From NCBI RefSeq assembly GCF_040712315.1, contig NC_134013.1, positions 12,001,001-12,065,000 of the forward strand: a stretch of 64,000 bases of DNA, in the 5' to 3' direction. Made by a program: the position numbers and the translations under genes. The notes under the pieces are model-generated. The model was not told where the DNA came from. It saw only the letters and a program-made list of their open reading frames with translations, and made no database searches. This document shows positions 48,701 to 60,695 of this stretch, piece by piece (the stretch's first letter is position 1; each line of letters opens with the position of its first letter). This stretch comes from Castanea sativa (Eukaryota; Streptophyta; Magnoliopsida; Fagales; Fagaceae).

Positions 48701-49482
48701 CGAGGAATTTCACCAGTAAGGCTACAGCTAGACATGTCTAAGCGTTGAAGTGAAGTGAGTGAACCCAACTCGTCTGGAATACCACCTTCGAAAGCGTTGT
48801 AGTACCCAACGAACATTTTTTGGAGATTCTTTAACCGACCCAAACTCGCCGGAATCTTGCCTGTGAGTGAGTTACCATTCAAGCCCAAGAACTCGAGGCT
48901 TTGAATCTCGGAGTAGGAGCCTGGGATTGACCCTGAAAAGTAGTTCCCACCGAGACAAAGATGCTTGAGGTTTTTCAAGTTCACAATCTCTGTAGGAAGT
49001 GGGCCAGAGAAATTGTTGTTGTAAATGTCAAGAACTTCGAGGTTTGCCATTCTGAGAGTGATTTCACCGGGGAATTTTCCGATGAAGACGTTGTTGGAGA
49101 TGTTCAAGAACTTGAGTGACGTGAGGTTCCCCATTTCTAATGGAAGACTTCCGGTGAGATTGGTGCCGGCGAGTGTTAGGTTCACTAGCTTGTCCAGTAA
49201 GCCAATCTCCGGTGGAAGAAAACCGAAGAGTTTTATATCAGTCACGTTAAGAGAAACAACTCGTAAATCGTCGTCACATGAAACCCCGGGGAAAGAGCAA
49301 TGCGCTACTGGAGAAGAAGAGACCTCCCAGTCTTTCAAGTCTGCACCTTTGGGTCCTTTCATGGCGGACTTAAGCTTCAACAGCACTTCAAGATCACTGT
49401 ACGAAGAAGAACATGCTGAGAAGAGAAGGAAAAGTATAGCAATGTGAAGTAGGAAGCTAGTAGTGACACAGCTCCTCATCAC
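45703..49482 (-). CDS. CLV1: CLAVATA1 leucine-rich-repeat receptor kinase
   Basis: Two exons: 49482-46887 and 46055-45703. The 831-bp intron splits the activation segment ([32 protein letters not shown]). The product is 982 aa, the usual CLV1 size (Arabidopsis about 980). In order: a signal peptide (about residues 1-27), an LRR-capping region with [12 protein letters not shown], about 21 LRRs, one membrane helix (about 641-664), then a kinase from about 697. The kinase has [11 protein letters not shown], Lys722 (AIKRL), HRD 817-819 and DFG 837-839, so it looks catalytically complete. [15 protein letters not shown] and [13 protein letters not shown] match CLV1 closely; the BAM paralogues are the main alternative. 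CLV1 sits in the plasma membrane, binds CLE peptides such as CLV3 and restricts stem-cell number in shoot meristems. A GA-rich tract directly precedes the ATG. MM at the start leaves two possible initiators. Confidence 0.95.
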
Positions 49483-52400
49483 TCTCTCTCTCTCTCTCTC
49501 CCTTTGTCTCTCTGTGTGTTTAGTTTACACTGTCACGGGTTCTCTCTTCTACGCAAAAGCGTGAGGAAGAACGAATGAATGCAGGTTCGCTCAAATCGCA
49601 CTGTGAAGCTTAGTTTATAAGAGCCTCGTAATGGGAGAATCAGACGACTTCCACCGAGTATCAAACTTGAGTGAATAATAAACAATTGGTGAAACTGCAA
49701 ATGGCAAAAGAAAGAAAGAAAGAAGAGAATAGAGAATAGGGTTGTAATTGCATGAAGACTTGTGTGTCCTTACTCTTTTAGGCCCTAGTACCATTAGCTG
49801 GGCATAGCTGGTTCCTACAGTACATTACGGATTTGATGGATGTTAACAGAAAGGTAACGTTGTGAGACACGATGGAATTTAGAAAAAAAATTGAACGTTT
49901 TCCTTAAAATGTATATATAATTTTTTAAAATATTACCCATTAATCAAATAAATTGGTTTTTGACTTCAAAGTTAAGCCAAATTTTTTATTTTTTTATTTT
50001 TAATTCGGTAGTTACAATGGAATAAAAGGTATTTGAACCAAAAATTTATTATTAGAAGCATTAAAAAGTGTTAGTATATTTACAATAGATGAAAATAGGA
50101 CTTTAAATATTTCCTTTAGAAACATTGATATCTATCAATTAAGTTACAAAACTTTTCGTTGTAAATTTGAAATTGAATGAAATTTTTTTATTTATCTTTT
50201 TAGATGTTTTCTTTACCTTAAAATCTCAAGAATTTATGTATAGTTTTTAAAAACTTATAGTATATGTATAATAAATATAAATAAACTACATAATTGAAAT
50301 TCTTTATGATGATAATTTGAATTGTTTTTTGTCACCCGTACATGAGGGTGATTTCTTGGAATTGGTTTTAAGAAAAATTATATATAGCACTTGTTTGTTT
50401 CAATGCAAATATTTTTTTAAAATAAATAAATAACTTGTGTAAAAAACAAATATTGACGGAGAAAAGTCACACTCACTAGTGAGATCTCAACTAAGTTTGC
50501 AAGAATAGAGAGAACCTATTTATTATATGAAAGACTAACTAGTGTAATTGGTCAAACCTCCTTCAAAGGTTAAGATAACAGAAATATAATTAATTTTGTA
50601 GAATGTGTTTTGAATTTTTTTCATGTTTTTGCAAGAATTAAATATGGGTATTTATAGGGTTTGTCTAAGGGGTTTTTTTTTTTTTTTTAAAGCCAACCAT
50701 GTAAAATAATTAAAACATATTAATTTATCTATATAATATTCTTATGTTTATAAGTAAAAGTACGTTTTATTTTTTGTGTTTTATAATTCGATTGTTATAA
50801 ATTAAGTTTTTATAATTCGATTCTCAAAAAAGTTTTTATTAACAAGTGAGCGGATGCATGCTAAAATAGGAATTTATTAGATCTTATCACATCAAAAAAT
50901 AACAAAGAAAATAAACAAATATTTAATTAATTAAGTGATGTGCAATTCAAAAAAAAACTCATCCATTTCAACATTATCTAATATATTGATACACTCATCA
51001 ATTAAGGACAAATTTTAAGTATTTTTAAAATATCATAAAATAATATTTATTTTTTTTATATTCACGATAAACTCCACTATAAATTTAATAAATAAATTTC
51101 ACTGATGAAACATAATTTTTCATACTAAAATATTTAAAAATTACTCCAAATCAATTTAACATTAAAAAGTTAGCTAAAAAAAAGAGATAGAAAAGTAAAT
51201 CGTTAATGTAAACGGAAGATTGAGGTCGGAGTTGATAAGTGATAGTACACAATTGAAAGGTGTGTTTTTGACGGCGTGATCTGTAAGTTTGAATGACAGG
51301 GCCACAGTGGGCGTGATGATGTTGCTGTCTCTTCTGCTCTTAAGGGTCAGGTCCTCCAGGCACCAGTTGTATCTATTCTACGTATGACGTGGCTATACTT
51401 CAAATTTCGCCCTTTTTTTTTTTTCTTTCTTTTGATAGGAAAAGATCTACATTATAGGATAGTGTAAAATAAAAAACGATGTCGTTTTTATATGGCTTTG
51501 GAAGTTATCAAAATCAATGTGGATGCTGTCCTTTTTGGTTTTAGAATAGAACTGAGAAAAACGAATGGAGATTTGTGGTCTTTTTGCTTGGTCCCAGTTG
51601 CAAAGTCTGTCAGTGTCTTTTCCCATACAGACATATTTCCCCTCTGAACTCAACTTTGGCTTTGAGCTGAAAGTCCACTCCTTTTGTTCCTTTTCTATAA
51701 CTCTCTCTGACCAATCCTGATCGTTCCAGTAGTGGCCCCCATAATCAAACGGCTTAAACGACCATTCCAGTCTGATTACCTGCCCCACTAGTTTCCTATC
51801 CACTGGTGCCCCGGTTCAATTTAAGGCCTATACACCCAAGGCCTTCTTACCGTAGATTAGTGTAACACTGGCAAGGACACTGCTATTTTCACATTAATTT
51901 TCACAACTTGTTAACTCATGTCATTGTAAATAATTAGTGAAAAATGGTAGGTTTATATAATCAACAGTGAATAGAAAGCGTCCAAAACTAATAATCACAC
52001 AAATAAGTAAATTGTGAAATTAGATACTTATTTACTGGATTAGAATTATCCATACATTGTATGTTTAAAGAACAATTCTTGAGAATGAAGACTCCAATGA
52101 GTCCGCTCGTGGACTTTGCTTTTAAATTAGTATTCCTTTGCATCTTTGTAAGAAAGTGGCTTTTAGGTTTTATGGTCCTCTTTTATGCAAGAGTTGAAAG
52201 GCATTAAGTGGAGGGGAAATGCTACATTGTTCTTAAGTATATTACTGCGGATAATTAGAGAGCCGCATAAGTTTGGGTACAAAGACACGAGCATCTATTC
52301 GATGTCAATCCCACTAGGGTAGAGAACAAATTCATATTCTTGTGGAAAGTATCAGTGGCTATTAGAGATTTATGAGAATCTAAGTGGGTGATTTGAAGAA

Positions 52401-52605
52401 TAAAGATAGCTACTTTTGCAGCAACAAAAACCTATTTAGATAGTTGAGATTTAGGATGCTCTCTAGCTCTCCAATCTCCATATCCAGAGAAAGCAGGAGA
52501 TCCATTGATTAATAATGCTTTTTAAGTGTACTTGTTTTGTAGTGCTAGGAGGTAAACAAATATTAAACAGTAAGCATTCATTGGCATTGCCTCTTAAAGT
52601 ACAAT
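49483..52605. other. CLV1 upstream region and AT-rich spacer
   Basis: 49483-49680 should be CLV1 leader and promoter; a (CT)n stretch (GA on the coding strand) abuts the ATG. Beyond it, AT-rich DNA without a gene. A minus-strand frame at 51803-51447 (118 codons) has non-repetitive sequence but no family I know, so I do not call it. Confidence 0.4.
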
Positions 52606-53407
52606 CAGGGGCGGAGCCAGAATCTTGGTTTGGGGGACTAAGTTGCAACTCTAATATATTTATCAAGACAACCCCTCATGCAAATACACATACTTTTTAT
52701 TATATACACACACTTTTTTATTTGATTAGTTATATATATACACATACCAAACAGCAACAAAAAGAACTTAGTAATTTCAATCAAAATTATGTTTGGTGAC
52801 GATCTTTCATAAAATAAATTCATTTTTACTATTTTTATAGTGAAATTCTTAAAAAATTTCATTTTCGATGCAAATGATCAAATTTTATACTAAAGAAATT
52901 AAAAAAATCTTTCAATTGAACTAATGAAATTTTCAAAAACATGAATGATCTAAAACTTGGAGGAATAAGTTAGGTTTCAAACATATTTGAAATTATCTTG
53001 CCCTAACCCATTATATAGTAACTAAAGGGACATTTCATGTGTAGTTTTAGTGACATTATTTTTTTAATGAGTCAATGACTTGTTAATTGCTACATAACTG
53101 GTTGAAAAATATATGAATTCAAATATGTTTGGTGCCAAACTTTATCAAATATTTAACAGATATAATAGCATATTTTATAATAAAAAATAGAATTGTGAAA
53201 AATAATGTTATGTCTCTATAATTATTAGACAATTTTTTTTTTTAAGAGCATCATTGGACTAAATCAAATATTTGGGGAGCAACTCTTATTTTTGTAGACT
53301 AAATTTTGAAACATTAAAATAATTATATATATATATATATTTTTAAAATTTCAAAATTGCGCCACCCCCCCTCCCCCCTCCCCCCCAATTACACATAGCT
53401 ACGCCCG
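52606..53407. mobile_element. hAT-type non-autonomous element, 802 bp, perfect 8-bp target duplication
   Basis: AGTACAAT on both sides (52598-52605, 53408-53415). The left terminus is CAGGGGCGGAGCCAG; the right, inverted, is CGGGCGTAGCTATG. A C-rich run (53363-53386) lies near the right end. No transposase. It is a relative of the elements ending near 34320 and 43123. Confidence 0.88.
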
Positions 53408-53415
53408 AGTACAAT

Positions 53416-54474
53416 GGTAATGCTTCCTGTATCTCAGACATTGATTGTGTATGAAGACTATTTTAATCAGTCGGGTTCACTGAAATTTATATTCTACTAC
53501 TTATCGATTATAATACTGGAATTAAAAATTATAGCAGTTTGTCCAACATCATTCAATTATTTAGACAATAATGCAAGGAGCCAACTCCACCACATAATTA
53601 CTATATCAATTATCAAGTCAACTTCACAACCTGTATTCTTTCAATCAGAATATGAATATCTTGTATACTCTTCACAAGAATACAAGCCATATGCATTATG
53701 TTGGATTGATGGAATAGGCTTAAATTTCATCTTTTGTAAAGAAATCAAACCATTTTATCTTTTAACAGCTTTGACTAATTTGGAGAAAAAGGAAAGAGGG
53801 GGTTTCAACTAATAATTGAATGTCTAATGGTAATGATATTGTTCGTTGCATCTCATATTTGTGGTTCAAATTTTGATTCTCGCCCTATCACGAAATCAAA
53901 GAGATGGAAAAAAAAAGCTGTAGTTTTATTAATAAGCATCAATGAGTACAAACTGAATATATATACAAGTGTGAACACTCAGTAACTACCTAAACAGAAC
54001 TAACAGACTTGAAACCAACTTCACACGTGTTAGCTACAGTAATAATAGACTGTCTCACGTGTCAACACTTAAGAGCTTCTATTTAACAATTAAACTACAT
54101 GCCGTATATACAAAACTCTAATACAAAAACACTATCGTTTTTACTGCTCTGTGCTTATGGCTTTATTCCCTGCTCTTGCTTCTGATCTGATAGCTTCACC
54201 TCATCTTTACTCTGATATGCCCTACTTTCCTTTATCGTTGACCTATCAAATATTTGCGGTTTGAATTCATAATTCGATTTCTTTACAAGTGATGAAATTT
54301 AAGCTTATTCCATCAACCCAACCCAAGGCATATGACTTGTATACTTGTGAAGAGTTGGGTTTAGTTTCGAATTTCTCAATCCAGTAAGACTAGGTCAATT
54401 GAAAAAATCACTTGACCCAATCCAACAATGTGCATTACTGACATTAGATTGAGATTCGTGATATTAAACTGTAC
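53416..54474. other. Spacer without a recognised gene
   Basis: A 132-codon plus-strand frame (53414-53812) starts inside the target duplication of the hAT element and shows no known domain. I regard it as chance. Confidence 0.35.
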
Positions 54475-55000
54475 CATGGTTATCAAAATTTCGTACCATG
54501 GTTATCAAAATTTCGATTTAGAACTTACGATCCTACAATTTAACGATTTCACTTGCCCAAAACGATCCAGATTTTTTTAGGATTGGTAAGATCGTACAAT
54601 TCCGACAATTCCAAATGACCTTAGTATCTTGTAATCTTCTTTAACTTGACAGAAGGCTCAATTGGACCTAAATGAAAAATAAAATCTCAATAAGCCAAGT
54701 TTTTCCACTCTAATGTAGAGAGAGTGTCCATTGGACTCAAATAAAAAAAATCTCAATAAAGTGTCACATTTTGAGATTTTTGGACTATTTAAATGATGCT
54801 TACAGATGGATGTAGTGATGTATGGTAATTATACCAATAAATATATAATTTATGTGATTATTTAACATACCAATGTGTATTTTTTGTTTTTTCTTTTCTC
54901 AAATAATATAGGATCTTACGATTCACGATTCGATCCTACGATCTGCGATACCAACTACCTCTCACAATCTTAAGTAGGATCCCGATTTTGACAACTTTGC
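54475..55000. mobile_element. MITE with inverted TTATCAAAAT/TTGTCAAAAT ends
   Basis: Termini CATGGTTATCAAAAT and, inverted, CAAAGTTGTCAAAATCGG. ACTGTAC is shared outside both ends (54468-54474, 55001-55007), 7 of 8 if an 8-bp hAT duplication is assumed. Inverted GATCCTACGAT/ATCGTACGATC-type blocks occur inside. Its first 22 bp region (GTACCATGGTTATCAAAATT) is tandemly doubled at 54471 and 54493. Confidence 0.7.
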
Positions 55001-55007
55001 ACTGTAC

Positions 55008-57091
55008 AATAATTATTTAAGAATTTTTTTTTTACTAACAAATGTCTTTAGAGTATCTATTAACAAAACATTTTAGGAAACTTTTTATAGAAAAATAAAA
55101 AGGCAACTGATTTTTTTGACAAAATTTTCAAATTTTTATAAAATTTTTTCTAAAATGAATAATTAATAGATACCCTGATAACACCCTATAACTGTATTCA
55201 TCATTTAATTGTTGAGATTGAGAATTAAAAAATTATTTTTATTTCCAAAATTTAGATTATTTTTTTGAGAAATGTTAGCGAATACCCCTTAAAGAGTATT
55301 GATTTAATAACTATTTTTAGAAACATTTTATAGAAAAATAATAAAACAATTTAGTTGTGGTCTATTTGGATATTACTTATTTTACTGAAATTGAAAATTT
55401 ATTGCTAAAAGTAATATAGATAAATGTAAAAGTCAGTTGAAATAGTACAACAGACCCATAAATATTATCAAAAAATTCAGTGGACCATAAATAGTAAAAA
55501 AAATAAACTAAATAGTAAAATAATTTTAATTTTTCTTTTGGTCGGAACAAATGGTTGATTGACAACTTTCTCCAAAATTTTTAATAAAAAAAAAAAATTA
55601 CTTCTCCACCGTACGTTACGGCGTTATTGCATGCTGCAGTAATGCAGGGTATCCAAATCCATTGACATCACCTTGGTGCCCTGCTCAAGCTGTAGTCTCG
55701 CGCTGCAAAGCCCTCATAGGCTTTTGGAACCTGAGCTGGAGTATTGAGGCCACTGCACAGAAAAAGCTACATAGAAACCGCAATAATGGTCTGCTTTACT
55801 GGATTAAGTAAAGCCCAGAAGCCAGTACCCAATAGGCTTAATAATCTTTTGGGAATCGAGAAACGTCGATGAATGATTGACCAAGACAATTGCAAGTTCG
55901 ACTTTCAATGTCCAAATGTGTAAGTCTTGCAATGATGACGAGGGTGATGGATTATTCTCGTCTGTCTTTAGGCAAAAACTAGAGTGCAAGGCTGGGAAAG
56001 GTCACATCTTTGTGGGGGTCTTTTCTTTCTTGCCATCTATGAGAAATTGGGCCTTTTATTCTCGTGATTTGGAGAATTTTGGGCTATTTGTTGTGAGCAT
56101 GACTTCCACTTGTCAAATGCAAGGGCAATTCTTAAGGCTTGGGTTGAAAGAGTTTGTGGGTGGGGGAGAGCTACTTGTGTGTGTTATGTGGTACAATTTA
56201 AAAAACAAGAAAGAACAATTGTTTCTTCCAAATATGTTCTCCAATCTATTACATGATTAATGTTGCTTGTGGATGAAGATATGATGGTAGAAAAACTTGA
56301 AGCCCCCCTCTCTAAATAGAAAACAAAAAATCCATTTACAAGACAAAAAAAATACTTGCTAAAAAAGGATCATTTTAAATATTGTTGTCATATGCATGTT
56401 TTTTAATTTATTGTTTGGCTAAAATTCGCTTTTGTCAATGCCAAATTGCAACAAACTGGTATTAAAATTTATACTGCCATATTATTCTTCTTTTTTCCAA
56501 AATTATTTCTTTAGCCAAAATAAAATGTTGGTTTCTAAAATTTACACATTCAGCACTTTAATCCTTGATGTTTCAAATAAGAAATTTGAGTCCTAAAGTT
56601 TAAATTACGAGCTCTATTTGTCGTTCAATCTAATTCCATTGGTTTTTATGTATATATAACTAATGGATTAATATATTAGAACTCCATTCCCTTTTCTTTG
56701 TGTGTTACTCATCATTTAAAAAAAAAAAAAAAACTAACGGATCAATAAGACTAACCTTTTTTTTTAATGATGTAGCAATGTAGCATCTTTTTTCTTTTTT
56801 CTTTTTTTACTTTTAAAATTAAATTAAATTAAATTTTAAAAAAATTACCTAATCTAAACCGAATTTGGGCCCAGATTTCACATTCCCCAGATTTCACCCT
56901 AGGCAACTACGGTTTGAAATCTCAAATAACCCCAATGAAGAAGTTTTGTGATGTCCACAGATTGAAGCTGAGATACAGACCTGGTCAGCCCTACAAGAAG
57001 ATATAATAATTAAAAACAACCTGGTTTGCCTATGAGAGCATAGTAACTTTAGGTAAGAAGATCTCTCTTCAATGATCGAGAACTCGAGCTC
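55008..57091. other. Spacer, mostly AT-rich
   Basis: 55600-56260 is more balanced in composition and has a 127-codon plus-strand frame (55877-56260) with no recognisable domain. A poly-A tract lies at about 56719-56734. No gene is supported. Confidence 0.35.
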
Positions 57092-57415
57092 TTGGAACTG
57101 CCATCTAATTGTTGGAACAATACGTTATTCGATAGCCTTGTGTCCTATGCAATGAACTGCTTGTTTATCAGTCAAGCAAAAGAGTTACAGATAGATATTG
57201 ATCCTGACTTGTCCTATGCAAGAATGAATACCGACGGTGTGCTGTTATTGAAGCTTATGCTAGGCATTACGTATTTACTTCTTACGCTCCTTAAAGATGC
57301 CACAGATGAGTACTCAATGGTTGCAAATTCTTTCATGGATTTGCAACTATTGTATGATCGTTCATGGTGGTATATACAAGATGTCTCTGCTAGAAAAAAT
57401 TTAATGCCAAGTTAA
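57092..57415 (+). CDS. Unrecognised open frame, possibly a gene fragment
   Basis: 107 codons from MELPSNCWNNTLFDSLV to SARKNLMPS. Composition is protein-like rather than repetitive, with motifs such as IDIDPDLSYARMNTDGVLLL and YDRSWWYIQDV. I do not recognise the family. There is no clear partner exon on either side, though the sequence after 57420 (TTTCTGGTGCAG) contains a plausible acceptor. It could be an exon of an unknown gene, a captured fragment or chance. Confidence 0.25.
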   Translation: MELPSNCWNNTLFDSLVSYAMNCLFISQAKELQIDIDPDLSYARMNTDGVLLLKLMLGITYLLLTLLKDATDEYSMVANSFMDLQLLYDRSWWYIQDVSARKNLMPS

Positions 57416-58053
57416 TATCACTTGTTACGTTTCTGGTGCAGCCTGAGGCAATGAATATAATTAGCCCTTGTATGAAGGTTCTGCTAGAGATTTCAGACCC
57501 TAGTTGCTTAGGGCTCAAATTGAGGGATGTCAAATCCTAGCTCAACTTTGGGTTTGGGTTCAATAAAGCCATTATGTATTACAGATAGACCACTTCATTA
57601 AAAATTGGACTTGTATCAACTAAAATCACTCGTTTAAGCCGGTAAACTTTAGGGGCTAACAATATATTTTGGCATATTTCTTTTAAATAAATAAGCACGT
57701 TCAAGACTAGTTTATAAAAACAGGAGATAGGGAATTCTGATTAGCATCATTGTGGTTTTTATATCTTTGTTCTCAAAATCGAAAAAAATCCAAACATTGA
57801 ATCAGCTATCGAACTAGTCACAGCTGACCCGACACTGAATCAGCTATTATTCTAGTAGTAAAAACACAGAGTAGGTCTTGGCAATCTTGAAGCTAGGATT
57901 TATTGTTTTTAGTTCTTCAGGTTATATACAAAGTCAGCTTTTGAAGCATATATAAACCTTTACTGTGAATATAAGAACAACACTTCGTTTGAAACAAAGA
58001 AAACAAGGATGTTTTCCCCGAGGAATTGCTACCCTGGTCACAAAGCATTACCA

Positions 58054-60662
58054 TCAAGATGAAGTTCTCCATTGCAGCTCAATTTGAATCCGTCCGTTCT
58101 TTGAGTCAATGAGATTGTACTTCTCATTAATTCTTTTGTTGCTAACAACATCAGATAGATAAATATCCACATAACCCAGAGTTTCCTGATGGGAAAGGAA
58201 AGAACACAAATATAAGAAGAAAAACCTGAACTACAAAAATTGCAATTATGAGTGAACTTTTTCTTCACTAATCATTATTCCAAGGAAAATTCTATTTTTT
58301 TTCATTTCGTTTTATTATAATTTTCCACTCAATATTTCTGTGAGCAAATTTCTTGCACTTGTTATAATCAAAATCACTAACATTATAATTTTCTAAAAAT
58401 AACTAATATTTGCATGGCAAGGAAAATGCAAAAACTCATTTTAGTACTATAAACATCATTATTTCAATTTATGTATTGTACCCCCAAGAAAGCAGACTTT
58501 ACTTGTCATCTTAAAACTGGTACTAAGATGATGTATAATGGATACAATGTGTACCTTGGGATGCAGGATGCCCATCCTCGAGGAGGCACTAACTACTTCC
58601 AAATGAAGCCTGTCATTGGTGGGTGGTTCCTCCAACATAAACTGGAACTCCTCTTCCCATCTAGGATCTCTATTTTTCTTCACATGCTGTGTCAATAACG
58701 TGCAGTTGTCAATAGCTATTGGGAGGTATTAAAAAAAAAGACCAAACACATGAAAATGCTAGGAAAGGACTTGGGTAAGGACTAAATATAAAAACAAAGG
58801 CATCTAGGCATTTTCAGACTTGGCTGGAGGCAACCCATAGTAAATGAACAGGATGCCATATCTTAAAAGGAAATAACTTCATTGCTTTGAACAGGCTACC
58901 AGACAATGAGAGCTCCTGCTACCTAATTAGACCAACATTCCATAGGAATCTTATATGAAGACCGATTGCATGGTCTGATCTTCCCAGATGACATTATAGT
59001 GGACTGATATCCACATAAAAAATTTTAAATCGTCCACTGAACAGCATCAACAGATATTTTTTCACATAAAAGTATTCACAAAAATGATTCAGTTTTTTTT
59101 TTTTTTTGGGGGGGGGGGGGTTGTGGGGGCGGGGGTGCGTGTGGGGGTTGAGTTTAAGATAGAGCTGCTTCAAGGAGATGGCGATCTATCTATACAAAAA
59201 CAACCTATGCTTTCTTTTTGGTACTATGCTCAGACAAGCTCAAAAAGTAAGAACATACCACCCCACCTATGTCCAAAAACAATAAAAACAATAAAAAATA
59301 GTAATAATCAAACTAATAACAACAATATACCTTGGTTTTTTTCTCCTCCCCCCTGAAAAGTAACCGGACATATGGGTTTGTATGGTGCTTTCCTTCCACA
59401 TCCTGAGCTTCATGAATGATAACCACAAGCAAACCGCCACTAGCAGGGGTTCCTTCAGGAGCCTTTTCCAGCTCATTTGAATCTTGAACATCAACTGGTA
59501 TTTCATCATCCTTAAAAGGTTTATACAACACTTCCACAACAATCTGCCCACGAGACTTTTCATTTTGAACATCATTTGGGTCCATGTTTTTTTTAAGATC
59601 AAGAGTCATAACTTTAGGCTCCTCCGGTGTAAGCTCTTTCAGTGGAATGACATTCATACCCATCTTGTCGTGGTTTCCAATCTACGTAGAAAGAAGCACA
59701 ATTTGAACACATTGAAAAATATAAGAAATACAACTAATGGTCATGAGTGGGTAACATGGAGACCTATATAAGTCAACCAAGGGCTGGTTTCCTAGTTTTA
59801 TACTTTTATTATGCTGATGGTGGTAGTAAGTGAAAACCAGAAGTTGTCAACAAAGATGGGGCCTAGAGAATAATGAATGCACAATTTTCTGCATATCCAA
59901 GTAGGGAGCTACTACAGGTGATGGTGACCTTGAATTCCAAGATTTTTTCAAACACAAACCCAAAGAAAAATACCTGTTCCCAATCATAAACCGTTAGCTC
60001 TAAGGCTTGAGATTCTGGGTCCTTAACAGCCATATTAAATTCCTCATTCCATTCAGGGTTCAAGTGGTTATGTTTGACGGTTGTTTTCTTCGAAGGAAGC
60101 TTGTCCTCAGTGAGCTTGAATTTCACATAAGGATCTGATGACCCCACAAAATCTTTCCTTTTAAGCTTTATGGCCCTTAGGATCTTCACGTGGAGAATCC
60201 CGACAGGTCTTATCATGGCTCTGCCAAAATTAAGTAACATTAGCAAGTCCTAACAAAACACTTGACATTATTACTTGAACAAGAGACTTAGTTCAAGGCA
60301 TGGCACTGTCACTTAAAGATAGGTAGAATAGAATGACAGACTTACTTTGTTGGATCCAATATCGGTATCTCTAGGGCTTTGGGCCATAGATACATTTTTG
60401 CAACTTGATCTTTAATAAGCTCCTGGAAGTAAAAGGTGTATTCAGGAATGAAACAGGATAATACCAAAATATAACTAAGTATAGTGGAGCAAACACAATT
60501 AGATGTTCCTTGAAAATTCAGTCATTTCATTCTGCTCTTAAATAGTTTTACCTGGACAAACCTATAAAGTCCAGGAATGGCCATAGCATCAGCTCCAAGC
60601 AGTTTTAGTCCAAAGTCAACATGTGGCTGAAGAAATCAGACAAAAAATGACCAAAGCAAAAA

Positions 60663-60695
<33 letters not shown>

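Noticed and set aside
47032..49447. Several plus-strand open frames (126, 140, 98, 81, 80 codons) across 47-49.4 kb
   Set aside because: They lie opposite the CLV1 coding exon and are frame shadows of the leucine-rich repeats; none has an independent domain.
51447..51803. 118-codon minus-strand frame with W-rich sequence
   Set aside because: No family recognised, no partner exons, and the frame is short enough to arise by chance; left unannotated.
53414..53812. 132-codon frame next to the hAT element
   Set aside because: It begins inside the element's target duplication, and has no domain and no exon partners.
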